In this document: one piece after another, positions 1-7,988 of the stretch
Numbering within the stretch: position 1 is the first letter of the stretch
Layout of the letters: every line of letters begins with the position of its first letter
NCBI RefSeq assembly: GCF_002368295.1
Contig: NZ_AP018248.1
Coordinates: 3,720,767 to 3,784,766 of the forward strand
Length of the DNA stretch: 64,000 bases
Direction: 5' to 3'
Source of the DNA: Tolypothrix tenuis PCC 7101
GTDB taxonomy: Bacteria; Cyanobacteriota; Cyanobacteriia; Cyanobacteriales; Nostocaceae
Translations under genes and position numbers: made by a program
The notes under the pieces: model-generated
What the model was told of the DNA's origin: nothing
Seen by the model: only the letters and a program-made list of their open reading frames with translations
Database searches by the model: none

Positions 1-28
1 AATCCCCAGTCCCCAGTCCCCAACCCCC
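1..28. repeat. Heptameric short tandem repeat (CCCCAGT-type)
   Basis: Three CCCCAGT-like heptamers run up to the start codon of the amidohydrolase gene. The same kind of low-complexity repeat recurs through the window near 25.6, 33.3, 36.9, 42.7 and 57.2 kb. Confidence 0.6.
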
Positions 29-1147
29 ATGCAACTCAACCTCACCGACATTCCCCTCATCGATCAACACGCGCACAATATACTGCGGCCGGAAGTAGCA
101 GCGCGTTATCCGTTTGCGGCTGCTTTTACCGAAGGATATGACGAGGAAATAGTGAATCATCATGCGCGCCACACGTTCTTTTATCGGCGCAGTCTGAGAG
201 AAATCGCGGCTTTATTGGAATGTGAAGCAGAAGAAAGTGCGATCGCAGCGCGGCGGGAAAGTTTAGGATTAGAAAGTCTGACGCGGCTTTATTTCCAAGC
301 TGCGAACCTAGAAGCGATTTATTTGGATGATGGATTAGAAACTGAAAGTATCTTACCGCTGTCATGGCACGAACAATTAATTACCGTCCGCAGAATTCTG
401 CGGTTGGAAGTGATAGCAGAACAGCTAATTCCCCAAGTTGCCAATTTCGAGGATTTTCTCGCCAGATTCCACAGCGAAATCGATCCACCGCCACCTGGAG
501 TTATTGGTTTTAAGAGTATTGTTTGTTATCGCAGTGGCTTAGATGTCCAGCCTGTAACTTATGAAGTGGCTGCGTCTCGCTTTGATGAAATTAGACAAAC
601 ACTCAATAATCAACCAGTGCGTCTGGTTGATAAAGCTTTGATTGATTTTTTACTGCAAGAAGCCTTGTTAATTGCGGCGAAATATCAGCTACCTGTGCAG
701 TTACATACTGGTTTTGGTGACCCCGATTTAGATTTACGATTAGCTAATCCGCTAAATTTGCGATCGCTTTTAGAATTACCCCAATATCGTCAAGCGCCTT
801 TGGTATTGTTACACGCTGCTTATCCTTTCATGCGAGAAGCGGGGTATTTAGCTGCTGTGTATCCCCAAGTCTATTTAGATTATGGTTTAGCCATCCCATC
901 TTTAAGTGTATCGGGAATGCGTGAAGCCATCAGACAATTGTTAGAGTTAGCGCCTACTAGTAAACTCATGTATTCCTCTGATGCTCACTCAATCCCCGAA
1001 TTGTATTATTTAGGGGCAAAATGGGGTCGCCAGCTATTACAAGAAGTACTTAACCAGGCTATTCAAGATACCGATATTACTCTGAAAGAAGCAGAAGCGA
1101 TCGCTCTAGCAATTTTACGCGAAAATTCCTTATCTCTGTATCAGTAA
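29..1147 (+). CDS. Amidohydrolase family protein (Amidohydro_2 type)
   Basis: Predicted metal-dependent hydrolase of the amidohydrolase superfamily, about 372 residues. The N-terminus carries the metal-binding HxH pair (DQHAH, His14 and His16). Further likely ligands are His in LQLHTGFGD-like and LLHAAYPF segments in the middle and Asp in YSSDAHSIPE near residue 318. The overall pattern fits the TIM-barrel family that includes the N-terminal domain of fungal FluG and plant nodulin-6-like proteins. The substrate cannot be told from sequence. The start ATG directly follows CCCCAGT heptamer repeats at the window edge, so no clear ribosome binding site is visible and the promoter may lie outside the window. 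Confidence 0.85.
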   Translation: MQLNLTDIPLIDQHAHNILRPEVAARYPFAAAFTEGYDEEIVNHHARHTFFYRRSLREIAALLECEAEESAIAARRESLGLESLTRLYFQAANLEAIYLDDGLETESILPLSWHEQLITVRRILRLEVIAEQLIPQVANFEDFLARFHSEIDPPPPGVIGFKSIVCYRSGLDVQPVTYEVAASRFDEIRQTLNNQPVRLVDKALIDFLLQEALLIAAKYQLPVQLHTGFGDPDLDLRLANPLNLRSLLELPQYRQAPLVLLHAAYPFMREAGYLAAVYPQVYLDYGLAIPSLSVSGMREAIRQLLELAPTSKLMYSSDAHSIPELYYLGAKWGRQLLQEVLNQAIQDTDITLKEAEAIALAILRENSLSLYQ

Positions 1148-1402
1148 GCCAGGGGGCAAGGGTCAGAGAAAAGGAATAGTAGTGATGAGTCTACAAATTA
1201 AATAATTTATGTTTACGATTTCCCCTTAAGGAAGACTTACTATCTTCCAGCCCCCAAATTTAACATCTTACTCCTAGCCTAATTACAAGTTATATCCCAA
1301 GGTGAAATACCACAACCAAGAAATGAAGAGCTATCTTTGCAGTCAACTGTCAACGGTATTTTCAAGTCATACCAAATTGGAATGCTAGGAGTTAAATTGA
1401 AT

Positions 1403-2806
1403 TTAAGGTGTAGTATTGCCGACTAAATTACCTTTATCTTTAGATGTATGCAACTCGCTAGTGGTAACCACGATATTGTTAACAGCATTAGGATTGTTAA
1501 CAGTTTTGATTTCTACAAAAGCTTCGCGATTTGTAATCAATCGAGAGCGACGGTTACGAGTGATATAGTTCCACGCCCATTGGAAGACTACTAGTAATTT
1601 AGTGTCAAATTCAATTAAGAAGTAGATGTGAACTACTAACCAAAATACCCAAGCTAAGAAACCTGTGAGTTTGAGGAAGCCTAAATCAACAATGGCTAAA
1701 TTCTGCCCAATCATCGCCAAACTACCGACGTGATTGTAATGGAATGGTGGCAAATTATAACCTTGGAGTCGTAGTTGAATGAGTGTGGCTACATACTCAC
1801 CTTGTTGTTTAGCTACAGGTGCAACACCAGGTAAGGGTTTACCATCTTGATGGGAGAAGTTGCCTAAATCTCCAATTACGAAAATGTTGTCATAACCCTT
1901 AATAGTCAAGTCTGGTTCAACAATCACACGTCCAGCTTTATCGCACTCTACACCTGTACGTTTGGCTAAAACTCTGCCCATTGGCGAACCTTGCACACCA
2001 GCAGCCCACAAAATTGTTTTTGAGGGAATAGCGGTGATTTCGTCGCCTTGCTTGTAAGTAACGATGTCATTTTCAATATTTGTAACTCTGGTGTTGGTTT
2101 GAATATCCACACCCAATTTGCGTAGAGATTTTGCTGCTACTACTGATAAATCTTGTGAAATGTGTGGCAGGATGTAATCGCCACCTTGTAATAAGACAAT
2201 TTTCGCTTCTGAGGTGTTAATGTTGCGGAAATCTTCTTTGAGGGTTTTGTATGCCAATTCTGCGATCGCACCTGCTAATTCTACCCCTGTAGGGCCACCA
2301 CCCACAATCACAAAGGTTAACAAAGCACGGCGTTTTTCTGGATCAATTTCTTTTTCTGCAGCTTCAAAGGCTGAAAATATCCGGCGACGCATTTCGATCG
2401 CATCTTCAACAGTTTTCAAGCCAGGGGCAAATTTTTGCCAGTCATCTTTACCAAAATAGGAGTGGTTAGCACCTGTCGCCACAATTAATGTATCGTAAGG
2501 TACTACTCGCTCACCCATGATTACTTGTTGTGCTTTGGGATCGATATCGCTTACTTCTCCCAGCAACACTTGTGTATTCTTACTTTTGCTGAATACAGAT
2601 CGCAATGGTGAGGAAATATCAGCAGGTGAGAGAGCACCTGTGGCAACTTGATATAAAAGCGGCTGAAATAGGTGAAAGTTACGTTTATCGATGAGAGTAA
2701 CGTTTACATTTGCGTTAGCAAGATGCTTTGCTGTATATAGTCCACCAAAACCGCCGCCAATGATAACCACTTGATGTGGTACTTTCTTCTCAAGTTTGCT
2801 TGTCAT
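1403..2806 (-). CDS. ndh: Type II NADH dehydrogenase (NDH-2)
   Basis: Single-subunit, non-proton-pumping NAD(P)H:quinone oxidoreductase of 467 residues. The FAD-binding Rossmann motif GGGFGG lies at residues 17-22. The second dinucleotide motif GGGPTG near residue 168 binds NADH. The FAD-contacting segment VIGDLGNF lies near residue 325. A hydrophobic C-terminal stretch (about 380-425, rich in Trp/Phe/Leu) fits membrane association. NDH-2 enzymes of cyanobacteria feed electrons to plastoquinone and are thought to sense pool redox state. The gene is monocistronic by spacing. The family is clear; which Ndb paralogue it is (NdbA/B/C) is not. Confidence 0.92.
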   Translation of the reverse strand: MTSKLEKKVPHQVVIIGGGFGGLYTAKHLANANVNVTLIDKRNFHLFQPLLYQVATGALSPADISSPLRSVFSKSKNTQVLLGEVSDIDPKAQQVIMGERVVPYDTLIVATGANHSYFGKDDWQKFAPGLKTVEDAIEMRRRIFSAFEAAEKEIDPEKRRALLTFVIVGGGPTGVELAGAIAELAYKTLKEDFRNINTSEAKIVLLQGGDYILPHISQDLSVVAAKSLRKLGVDIQTNTRVTNIENDIVTYKQGDEITAIPSKTILWAAGVQGSPMGRVLAKRTGVECDKAGRVIVEPDLTIKGYDNIFVIGDLGNFSHQDGKPLPGVAPVAKQQGEYVATLIQLRLQGYNLPPFHYNHVGSLAMIGQNLAIVDLGFLKLTGFLAWVFWLVVHIYFLIEFDTKLLVVFQWAWNYITRNRRSRLITNREAFVEIKTVNNPNAVNNIVVTTSELHTSKDKGNLVGNTTP

Positions 2807-3277
2807 AAGACATATTTCCTTCTGTTAAGAAGCCGTAACTATTCTTAACAAATATGTAACAGGATTTTGATAGAAGTTGCGGTTTCTTTAAAAACAATTA
2901 AGAAAATAAGAAAAGTAGCTAAAGCTACTAAATTGTAAAATTCTGCGATCGCTTGCAGCCAGTGACCTTTATTAGCTGATTTTTGCCACAAAAACCGTAG
3001 TTTTTATGACATACATCAGCAATACCAATATCAGACTCATATTTAATTTTGAAATTAAGTAGGATGCGTTAGCGACAGCGTAACGCATCCCTAGAAATGT
3101 TAATAGTTGATTTTAAAATCCACATAGCGATCGCTAAATTTTTTATAGTACTCAAATATGGCAGACTTTATTCAAATAATTGGTATTACACCCTGCTTTA
3201 AATAACTCTAAACTTACTGGTTGACTAACTGTCTTTCACCAAACATTAAACTTTTAGCTCTGCACAATCAATAACTC
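2807..3277. other. Intergenic gap with a MITE-like element
   Basis: No gene seen. The stretch is AT-rich and holds the inverted-repeat element at about 3021-3188 plus one HIP1 octamer inside that element. Confidence 0.6.
3021..3188. repeat. MITE-like element with AATACCAAT termini and internal palindrome
   Basis: The left end reads AATACCAAT and the right end ATTGGTATT, a 9-bp perfect terminal inverted repeat. Inside sits a 10-bp stem GGATGCGTTA / TAACGCATCC (3062-3071 and 3081-3090) with a 9-base loop. The same palindrome occurs with an inverted loop at 9550-9578. Similar AATACCAAT/GAATTGGTAT ends bound other elements in the window. The exact boundaries are inferred. Confidence 0.55.
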
Positions 3278-3988
3278 TCATTGTGCCTGTACAGCTTCTT
3301 TAATACCAAAGTTAACTTCTTGCAGATGTTCCTTGATGTATGAAAGCAAAGCATATACAAAAACAACAATGCCGAACATCTCACAGAACTCTTCAACAGC
3401 TGTAATCATTGCATAAGTTAGATCTAAATGATATATCTCTTCATGTCGCCCAGCAAACATTTCTGCACCTATGGCACCGCTAACAAAGATAGCACCAGCA
3501 ACAACAAATAAAAGCCTTGTCTTTTTGGGAAGATGAATCAAAAATTTGAGATAAGACAACACAAAAATAATTGTTAGGGGAATACCAACAGCAACCCAGC
3601 CGAAGTGAAGAAACCCAGTTCGGCTAATGTGTGACCCTAAAATTAAATCTGCATTCTCATGAATCATCGCTACTTCATCTATAGACATATACAAAAAAAT
3701 AGCCGCTAAAACTTTCCAATGGAGGATGTAGCGAGTACGGGCCGTCTTTTGAGATTTAGCAATTAATGCTAAGAGCAGCGAACAAAATAATAGCATTATA
3801 GATGAATACCATGTGGGAATATTAGAATCCTGACCCACATCGAACAACCTGACTAATCCAAAAACTCTACCATGACCAATAACATAGGTAGAAACCTGTC
3901 CAGCAAAGCTGATAATGCTTAGAGCTATGACTACTATGGTCAGAAGTATGCCAACTCTTCGCGGAGAAATAAATAACGCTAGTCTCAC
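3278..3988 (-). CDS. Polytopic membrane protein of unknown function
   Basis: A 236-residue protein with about six hydrophobic segments. I do not recognise the family. Acidic and histidine residues sit in or next to the membrane segments: SIDEVAMIHE near residue 105, GAEMFAGRHEE near residue 175 and AVEEFCEMFG near residue 200. This spacing would suit metal or proton binding, but that is inference only. The gene stands alone between an inverted-repeat element and an AT-rich gap; base composition is like that of its neighbours. The start ATG is followed by a short basic stretch and the first membrane helix. Confidence 0.7.
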   Translation of the reverse strand: MRLALFISPRRVGILLTIVVIALSIISFAGQVSTYVIGHGRVFGLVRLFDVGQDSNIPTWYSSIMLLFCSLLLALIAKSQKTARTRYILHWKVLAAIFLYMSIDEVAMIHENADLILGSHISRTGFLHFGWVAVGIPLTIIFVLSYLKFLIHLPKKTRLLFVVAGAIFVSGAIGAEMFAGRHEEIYHLDLTYAMITAVEEFCEMFGIVVFVYALLSYIKEHLQEVNFGIKEAVQAQ

Positions 3989-4342
3989 TAAGTGTAATTT
4001 CCTAAAAGCGAAACATCAATATGAGTATTTTAAATTTAATTAATCAGTATTTAACTTGGATTTAACATTTAGTTGTTTGAAATTTAAATTTAAAAAAATA
4101 CCATCAGAGCATAATCTTCTTAGTAAGTAAAATCAAGAAAATAATTGATAAAATTACCAATTTTATAGATATTAAGAGTTTTTATCGACTATATAACCCA
4201 AAAGTCCCGTTTTTCACTTTAAAAAGCTCAATTATTCCTAATAAATTCTGATTCATGTGAGGCGGAGAAATAATTTTTATTTCTATCCTGAGAGAGATGA
4301 CTAACTATTTATATTAAGATGCAACTTTTCCGTGCAAACAAT
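3989..4342. other. AT-rich gap, nothing recognised
   Basis: Very AT-rich spacer upstream of the membrane protein gene and downstream of the nucleoside hydrolase gene. No gene, repeat or convincing terminator is seen. Confidence 0.5.
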
Positions 4343-5266
4343 TTATCTTGCCCATTGTTGCAAGATATAAGCATAAAAAGCTTCTTTATCTACTTGATCC
4401 ATTGCATAAATCTTGCGACCACCAGATACTACTTTAGTTCGTCCTTGGCTAGACCCAGTAGTAATAATTTCCGTTTCCCATTCTCGCAGTTGATAAAATT
4501 CTGGATGTCCTAGATAAGCCGTCGCCAACACATCCCAAAAATAATAATCTTGCGGAATAACTAAGGCATAACATTGCCCTGCCAAGTCAGAAATAGGATA
4601 GTGGCGTTGCTTTCCCATTTTTTGCACTAAATCTGATGTTACAGGTACATTATTAGTTAAATCCAAAGGACACATAATAATTTCAATTTGGCTTTCCCAT
4701 ACCCGCGCTGCAGAAACTGCGTCCCAATAAACATTCCATTCCGCAGAACCATCTTGTCCTGGTTCCCAATTTTTTTCTACATTTCCAGGGACATTTAAAG
4801 CACCCCCCATCCAAACAATCTTGTGAATTTTCTCCTCAATATCTGGTGCTTGATCTAAAGCCGTTGCTACTGTAGTCAATGGCCCTGTTACCATCAGTGT
4901 TACTGGTGCAGTTGCCTCACGCAACACCTTCACCATAAAATCTTGCCCTGTCTCCGCAACCAAGCGCGTTTTAATAGTTTCGTTTTGATTGAGAATTGGG
5001 AGATGGTCAACTACAAAAGAATCACGACGATAGAGATAAGGAAAAGCATTAATACCCCGCACCGTGCTTTCCGCCACCGGGATATGCGAAAATCCCATCA
5101 AGTCTAAAATTTTACGCGTAGCACTAACAGCAGGTTGCACATAGCAATCAGCCGGAGTCACAACCACACCCAGTAATTCCACATGATCCATCGTCAACAA
5201 CAACATAGTTGCTAGATAATCATCTACACCGCCATCGTGATCCATTAATACAAGTTGTTTAGACAT
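4343..5266 (-). CDS. Nucleoside hydrolase (inosine-uridine preferring type)
   Basis: Hydrolyses the N-glycosidic bond of nucleosides, releasing free base and ribose. The 307-residue length matches the IUNH family. The calcium-binding signature DHDGGVDD lies at residues 9-16 and places the start correctly at the beginning of the first beta strand. The segment VTGPLTTVATAL (around residue 124) and the WMGGAL segment are also typical. The gene is divergent from the cytosine deaminase gene with only 16 bp between the start codons, and a ribokinase gene lies 0.8 kb away. The three fit one salvage route: nucleoside to base plus ribose, ribose to ribose 5-phosphate. Base specificity cannot be told. 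Confidence 0.9.
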   Translation of the reverse strand: MSKQLVLMDHDGGVDDYLATMLLLTMDHVELLGVVVTPADCYVQPAVSATRKILDLMGFSHIPVAESTVRGINAFPYLYRRDSFVVDHLPILNQNETIKTRLVAETGQDFMVKVLREATAPVTLMVTGPLTTVATALDQAPDIEEKIHKIVWMGGALNVPGNVEKNWEPGQDGSAEWNVYWDAVSAARVWESQIEIIMCPLDLTNNVPVTSDLVQKMGKQRHYPISDLAGQCYALVIPQDYYFWDVLATAYLGHPEFYQLREWETEIITTGSSQGRTKVVSGGRKIYAMDQVDKEAFYAYILQQWAR

Positions 5267-5282
5267 ATAAGGAGCATTAAAT
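5267..5282. promoter_or_regulatory. 16-bp divergent intergenic gap with Shine-Dalgarno for the deaminase
   Basis: Only 16 bp separate the start codons of the divergently read nucleoside hydrolase and cytosine deaminase genes. AAGGAG eight bases before the deaminase ATG is its ribosome binding site. Promoters for each gene must lie inside the other's coding sequence, or one start codon is wrong. Confidence 0.6.
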
Positions 5283-5714
5283 ATGGATGAATTTATGCAA
5301 GCTGCTATTCAAGAAGCAAAACAAGGTAGACAAGAAGGGGGAATTCCCATTGGTTCAGTTCTTGTCAAAGATGGCAAAATTCTCGGCAGAGGACACAACA
5401 AGCGCGTACAAGATGGTGATCCTGTAACCCACGCCGAAATTGATTGTCTCCGCAACGCCGGAAGAGTTGGTAACTACAGAGGTACAACACTCTATTCAAC
5501 CTTAATGCCATGCTACTTATGCGCTGGCGCAGTCGTGCAATTTGGCATTAAAAAAGTCATCGCCGGAGAATCGAGAACCTTTCCAGGTGCTAAAGAATTT
5601 ATGATATCTCACGGCGTAGAAGTAATTGATCTGAGTCTAAATGAATGCGAACAAATGATGAGCGAATTTATCGAAACTAATCCCGAATTGTGGAATGAGG
5701 ATATTGGGAAGTAG
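5283..5714 (+). CDS. Cytosine deaminase, fungal (Fcy1-like) type
   Basis: Zinc-dependent deaminase of the cytidine deaminase-like fold, 143 residues. It has the HAE catalytic motif (HAEIDC, near residue 50) and the PCxxC zinc motif (PCYLCAGA, near residue 79). The order EGGIPIG, GRGHN, HAE, TTLYSTLMPC and a C-terminal W-x-EDIG segment follow yeast cytosine deaminase Fcy1 closely, so cytosine to uracil is the likely reaction. The bacterial CodA type is an unrelated amidohydrolase. Together with the adjacent nucleoside hydrolase it suggests pyrimidine salvage. An alternative nucleoside-metabolite deaminase substrate is possible. The start is supported by AAGGAG upstream. Confidence 0.88.
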   Translation: MDEFMQAAIQEAKQGRQEGGIPIGSVLVKDGKILGRGHNKRVQDGDPVTHAEIDCLRNAGRVGNYRGTTLYSTLMPCYLCAGAVVQFGIKKVIAGESRTFPGAKEFMISHGVEVIDLSLNECEQMMSEFIETNPELWNEDIGK

Positions 5715-5734
5715 TTATTTGTCATTTGGGTAAT

Positions 5735-5771
5735 TGGTAATGGGTAATGGGTAATGGGTAATGGGTAATGG
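5735..5771. repeat. Heptameric repeat (GGGTAAT)n
   Basis: About five uninterrupted copies of a TAATGGG heptamer immediately after the cytosine deaminase gene. Confidence 0.75.
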
Positions 5772-5854
5772 GTGTTTGGGGTTTGTTATTAATTATTTCT
5801 CCCCTGCTCCCTGCTCCCTGCCCCCTTGCTTGGAAATATCAGCGTGCTATATTA

Positions 5855-6050
5855 ATGCATCGGGATGCAATGCCATTGTATCGACTGACATTGTTTATGC
5901 ATCGGGATGCAATGCCATTGTATTGGCTGACATTGTTTATGCATTGGGATGCAATGCCATTGTATTGGCTGACATTGTTTATGCATCGGGATGCAATGCC
6001 ATTGTATCGGTTGACATTGTTTATGTATCCGGATGCAATGTAATTTTAGG
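5855..6050. repeat. 42-bp tandem repeat, four full copies plus a partial fifth
   Basis: Units start at 5855, 5897, 5939 and 5981, with a partial unit at 6023. Each begins ATGCATCGGGATGCAATGCC and ends TGACATTGTTT, with only a few substitutions between copies. Each unit holds two short dyads, GCATC/GATGC and CAATG/CATTG. The period is a multiple of three, so several frames stay open, but the frames give no plausible protein. Copies are contiguous with no spacers, so this is not CRISPR. Confidence 0.9.
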
Positions 6051-6086
6051 AGCCAATAGCCCATCTTTTACTCCCTCATCCCCAAA

Positions 6087-7010
6087 CTAAACCCCCCTCT
6101 CCTTCAGAAACGCATCAAACGTCAACCTATCAGGTAAGGAAGTTTGCGCCCCTGATTTTGTCGCAGCTAAAGCACCTGCAGCCGCACCCCAAACAACCGC
6201 TTGGCGTAAAGGAAGGCCTTCATAAAGCGCAGCAGCTAAACCGCCATTAAAAGCATCACCCGCTGCAACCGTATCTACAACCTGAATGGGAAACACTGGG
6301 ACAAAGAAACTTTCTTCCGCAGTGGCGCAGAAAACACCCTTAGCACCGAGTTTGACGATCGCACATTTCACTCCCCGTTGCAATAAAACTCCAGCTGCTG
6401 CTTTTGCTGACTCTTCGTTATTTACAGGAAAACCAACCAATTGCCCAGCTTCCACTTCATTGGGTGTAATGATATCTACTAGGGAGTAAAGTTCATCTGG
6501 CACATGAGATTGTGCGGGTGCAGGGTCGAGAATTACTTTGACTCCTGCTTGATGTGCTGCTTTCGCCGCAGCCACCACAGCAGCCAGCGGAATTTCAAAT
6601 TGTAAAAGTATTGCGGTGCTATTTGGTAATAAATCAGACAATCGCTCTACATCTTCTTGATTGACACACCCATTCGCACCAGGAATGACAATTATTTGAT
6701 TTTCACCTTTATCATCGACTGCGATCGCAGCTACTCCCGAACTGACATTTTGGTCGATAGAAACATTTTCAGTTTCTACACCAGAGTTTTGCAAATTGTA
6801 TAGTAATTCTGAACCAAAACTATCTGTACCTACACGCCCAACCATCTGAGTGGGAACTCCCAAACGTGCCAGCGCGACAGCTTGATTTGCACCTTTTCCT
6901 CCAGCAACTTGCAAAAAGTTATGTCCTAATAACGTTTCTCCCGGATTTGGCAATCGGGGTACTGAGGCGACTAAATCAATATTGATGCTGCCAAAAACAA
7001 TAATACTCAT
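6087..7010 (-). CDS. rbsK: Ribokinase (PfkB family)
   Basis: Phosphorylates D-ribose to ribose 5-phosphate with ATP. The 307-residue length is normal for the family. The N-terminal substrate motif GGKGANQA lies near residue 38. The C-terminal anion-hole and catalytic-base motif DTVAAGDAFNGG lies near residue 242; the usual DTTGAGD has Ala in place of the first Gly. No ribose transporter or repressor lies beside it. The gene sits 0.4 kb beyond the nucleoside hydrolase/cytosine deaminase pair, which suggests that it takes up ribose freed from nucleosides. Another PfkB sugar kinase is the main alternative. Confidence 0.87.
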   Translation of the reverse strand: MSIIVFGSINIDLVASVPRLPNPGETLLGHNFLQVAGGKGANQAVALARLGVPTQMVGRVGTDSFGSELLYNLQNSGVETENVSIDQNVSSGVAAIAVDDKGENQIIVIPGANGCVNQEDVERLSDLLPNSTAILLQFEIPLAAVVAAAKAAHQAGVKVILDPAPAQSHVPDELYSLVDIITPNEVEAGQLVGFPVNNEESAKAAAGVLLQRGVKCAIVKLGAKGVFCATAEESFFVPVFPIQVVDTVAAGDAFNGGLAAALYEGLPLRQAVVWGAAAGALAATKSGAQTSLPDRLTFDAFLKERGV

Positions 7011-7394
7011 AATGCTGATGTGAAAAGTGATTTAGCCCCATCCTACAGGAGGCGATGTCTTGGCAACACCTCAATCATCTGAATTACGTATAACTTTAGC
7101 GGGCAAGATGTCCACACCACAAGAGTTTTATGATTAATTTTTGTAGTTAATTTATTGCCTTCTTTGTTTAACTCTTAATGAGCAATAAATAGTCTAAAAG
7201 TTAAGTAAAAATCACAAATTTTTATGTCATTTGGATGAATACTTTATCTCTCCTAGATGAGATGTGTTGTGATACAAGATTGTTTACGTTTTTAGCAATC
7301 AGTTTAATAAGCATCTGAGAAATCAGAGTTTTGAATTTAGTAAAAGATTCCCATTGAAAACCCAGATTAAACTCAACTGTCTTAATTAGGAATT
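7011..7394. other. Gap, nothing recognised
   Basis: AT-rich spacer between two divergent genes (ribokinase and the SH3 protein). It presumably carries both promoters, but I see no convincing boxes, repeats or small genes. Confidence 0.5.
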
Positions 7395-7988
7395 ATGAAT
7401 TACCCATTACCAATTGGTATAACTTCATTATTGTTAACAGCCACGGTTTTTATAACTCCGTCTCTCGCCTTGAAGACAGTTAACCATCAAGGTATGCAAT
7501 CCTCTACCCCAGCAACAGGATTACAAAATAACCAAGGTGAATATTTACTAGCGCAATATCCAAGCAGTTGTCGTCGAATAATGGCTAGGAATGGCCTTTA
7601 CGTTTTGCAAAAGCCAACAGTAGATAGCCAAGTGGTTGCGCTTTTAGACTATGGCACAAATGTGACAATTAGCGATCGCGGCAAAAATGGCTGGGTTCCA
7701 ATTACATCTCCTGTCAATGGCTACATCTTACATACTAATTTCCTTAGTTCATGCCAAGCCTCAAAAGCTGCAACACCTCCTGAGTTAAACTTTTGCCGCA
7801 AAGTAGCTGCTGATGGTGGTTTAGTGGTGCGAACAGCGCCTTCTAGTAATTCAGCAAGGGTGGGCGTTATCCCTAATGGTAGAAATGTTGTCATTGCACC
7901 GGGAAAAAATGGTTGGCTTCCGATTTCATCACCTCTAATGGGCTATGCACAGTCAAGATACCTTGCTTATTGCCCTAAAACGCAATAA
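7395..7988 (+). CDS. Secreted protein with two bacterial SH3 domains
   Basis: A 197-residue protein with an N-terminal hydrophobic segment (residues 6-26) that looks like a signal peptide ending near SLA. Two SH3b repeats follow, at about 58-118 and 132-193. Both show the family pattern: variable start, VV..L..G..V.I...G.NGW.PI.SP..GY. Each repeat has a Cys at its start and near its end, which suggests disulfides in the periplasm. SH3b domains often bind peptidoglycan or peptides. No catalytic domain is present, so the partner is unknown. The gene is not in an operon. Confidence 0.8.
   Translation: MNYPLPIGITSLLLTATVFITPSLALKTVNHQGMQSSTPATGLQNNQGEYLLAQYPSSCRRIMARNGLYVLQKPTVDSQVVALLDYGTNVTISDRGKNGWVPITSPVNGYILHTNFLSSCQASKAATPPELNFCRKVAADGGLVVRTAPSSNSARVGVIPNGRNVVIAPGKNGWLPISSPLMGYAQSRYLAYCPKTQ

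Larger units (their letters stand above)
5715..6086. other. Gap with low-complexity and tandem repeats
   Basis: Contains (GGGTAAT)n heptamers at about 5735-5770, a CCCCTGCTCCCTGCTCC stretch near 5800 and the 42-bp tandem repeat at 5855-6050. No gene is supported. Confidence 0.7.

Noticed and set aside
5855..6050. Possible CRISPR array
   Set aside because: The 42-bp units are directly contiguous, with no unique spacers, and no cas genes are near.
5761..6090. Open frames on both strands through the 42-bp repeat
   Set aside because: The frames stay open only because the repeat length is a multiple of three; they encode repetitive, non-protein-like sequence in three frames at once.
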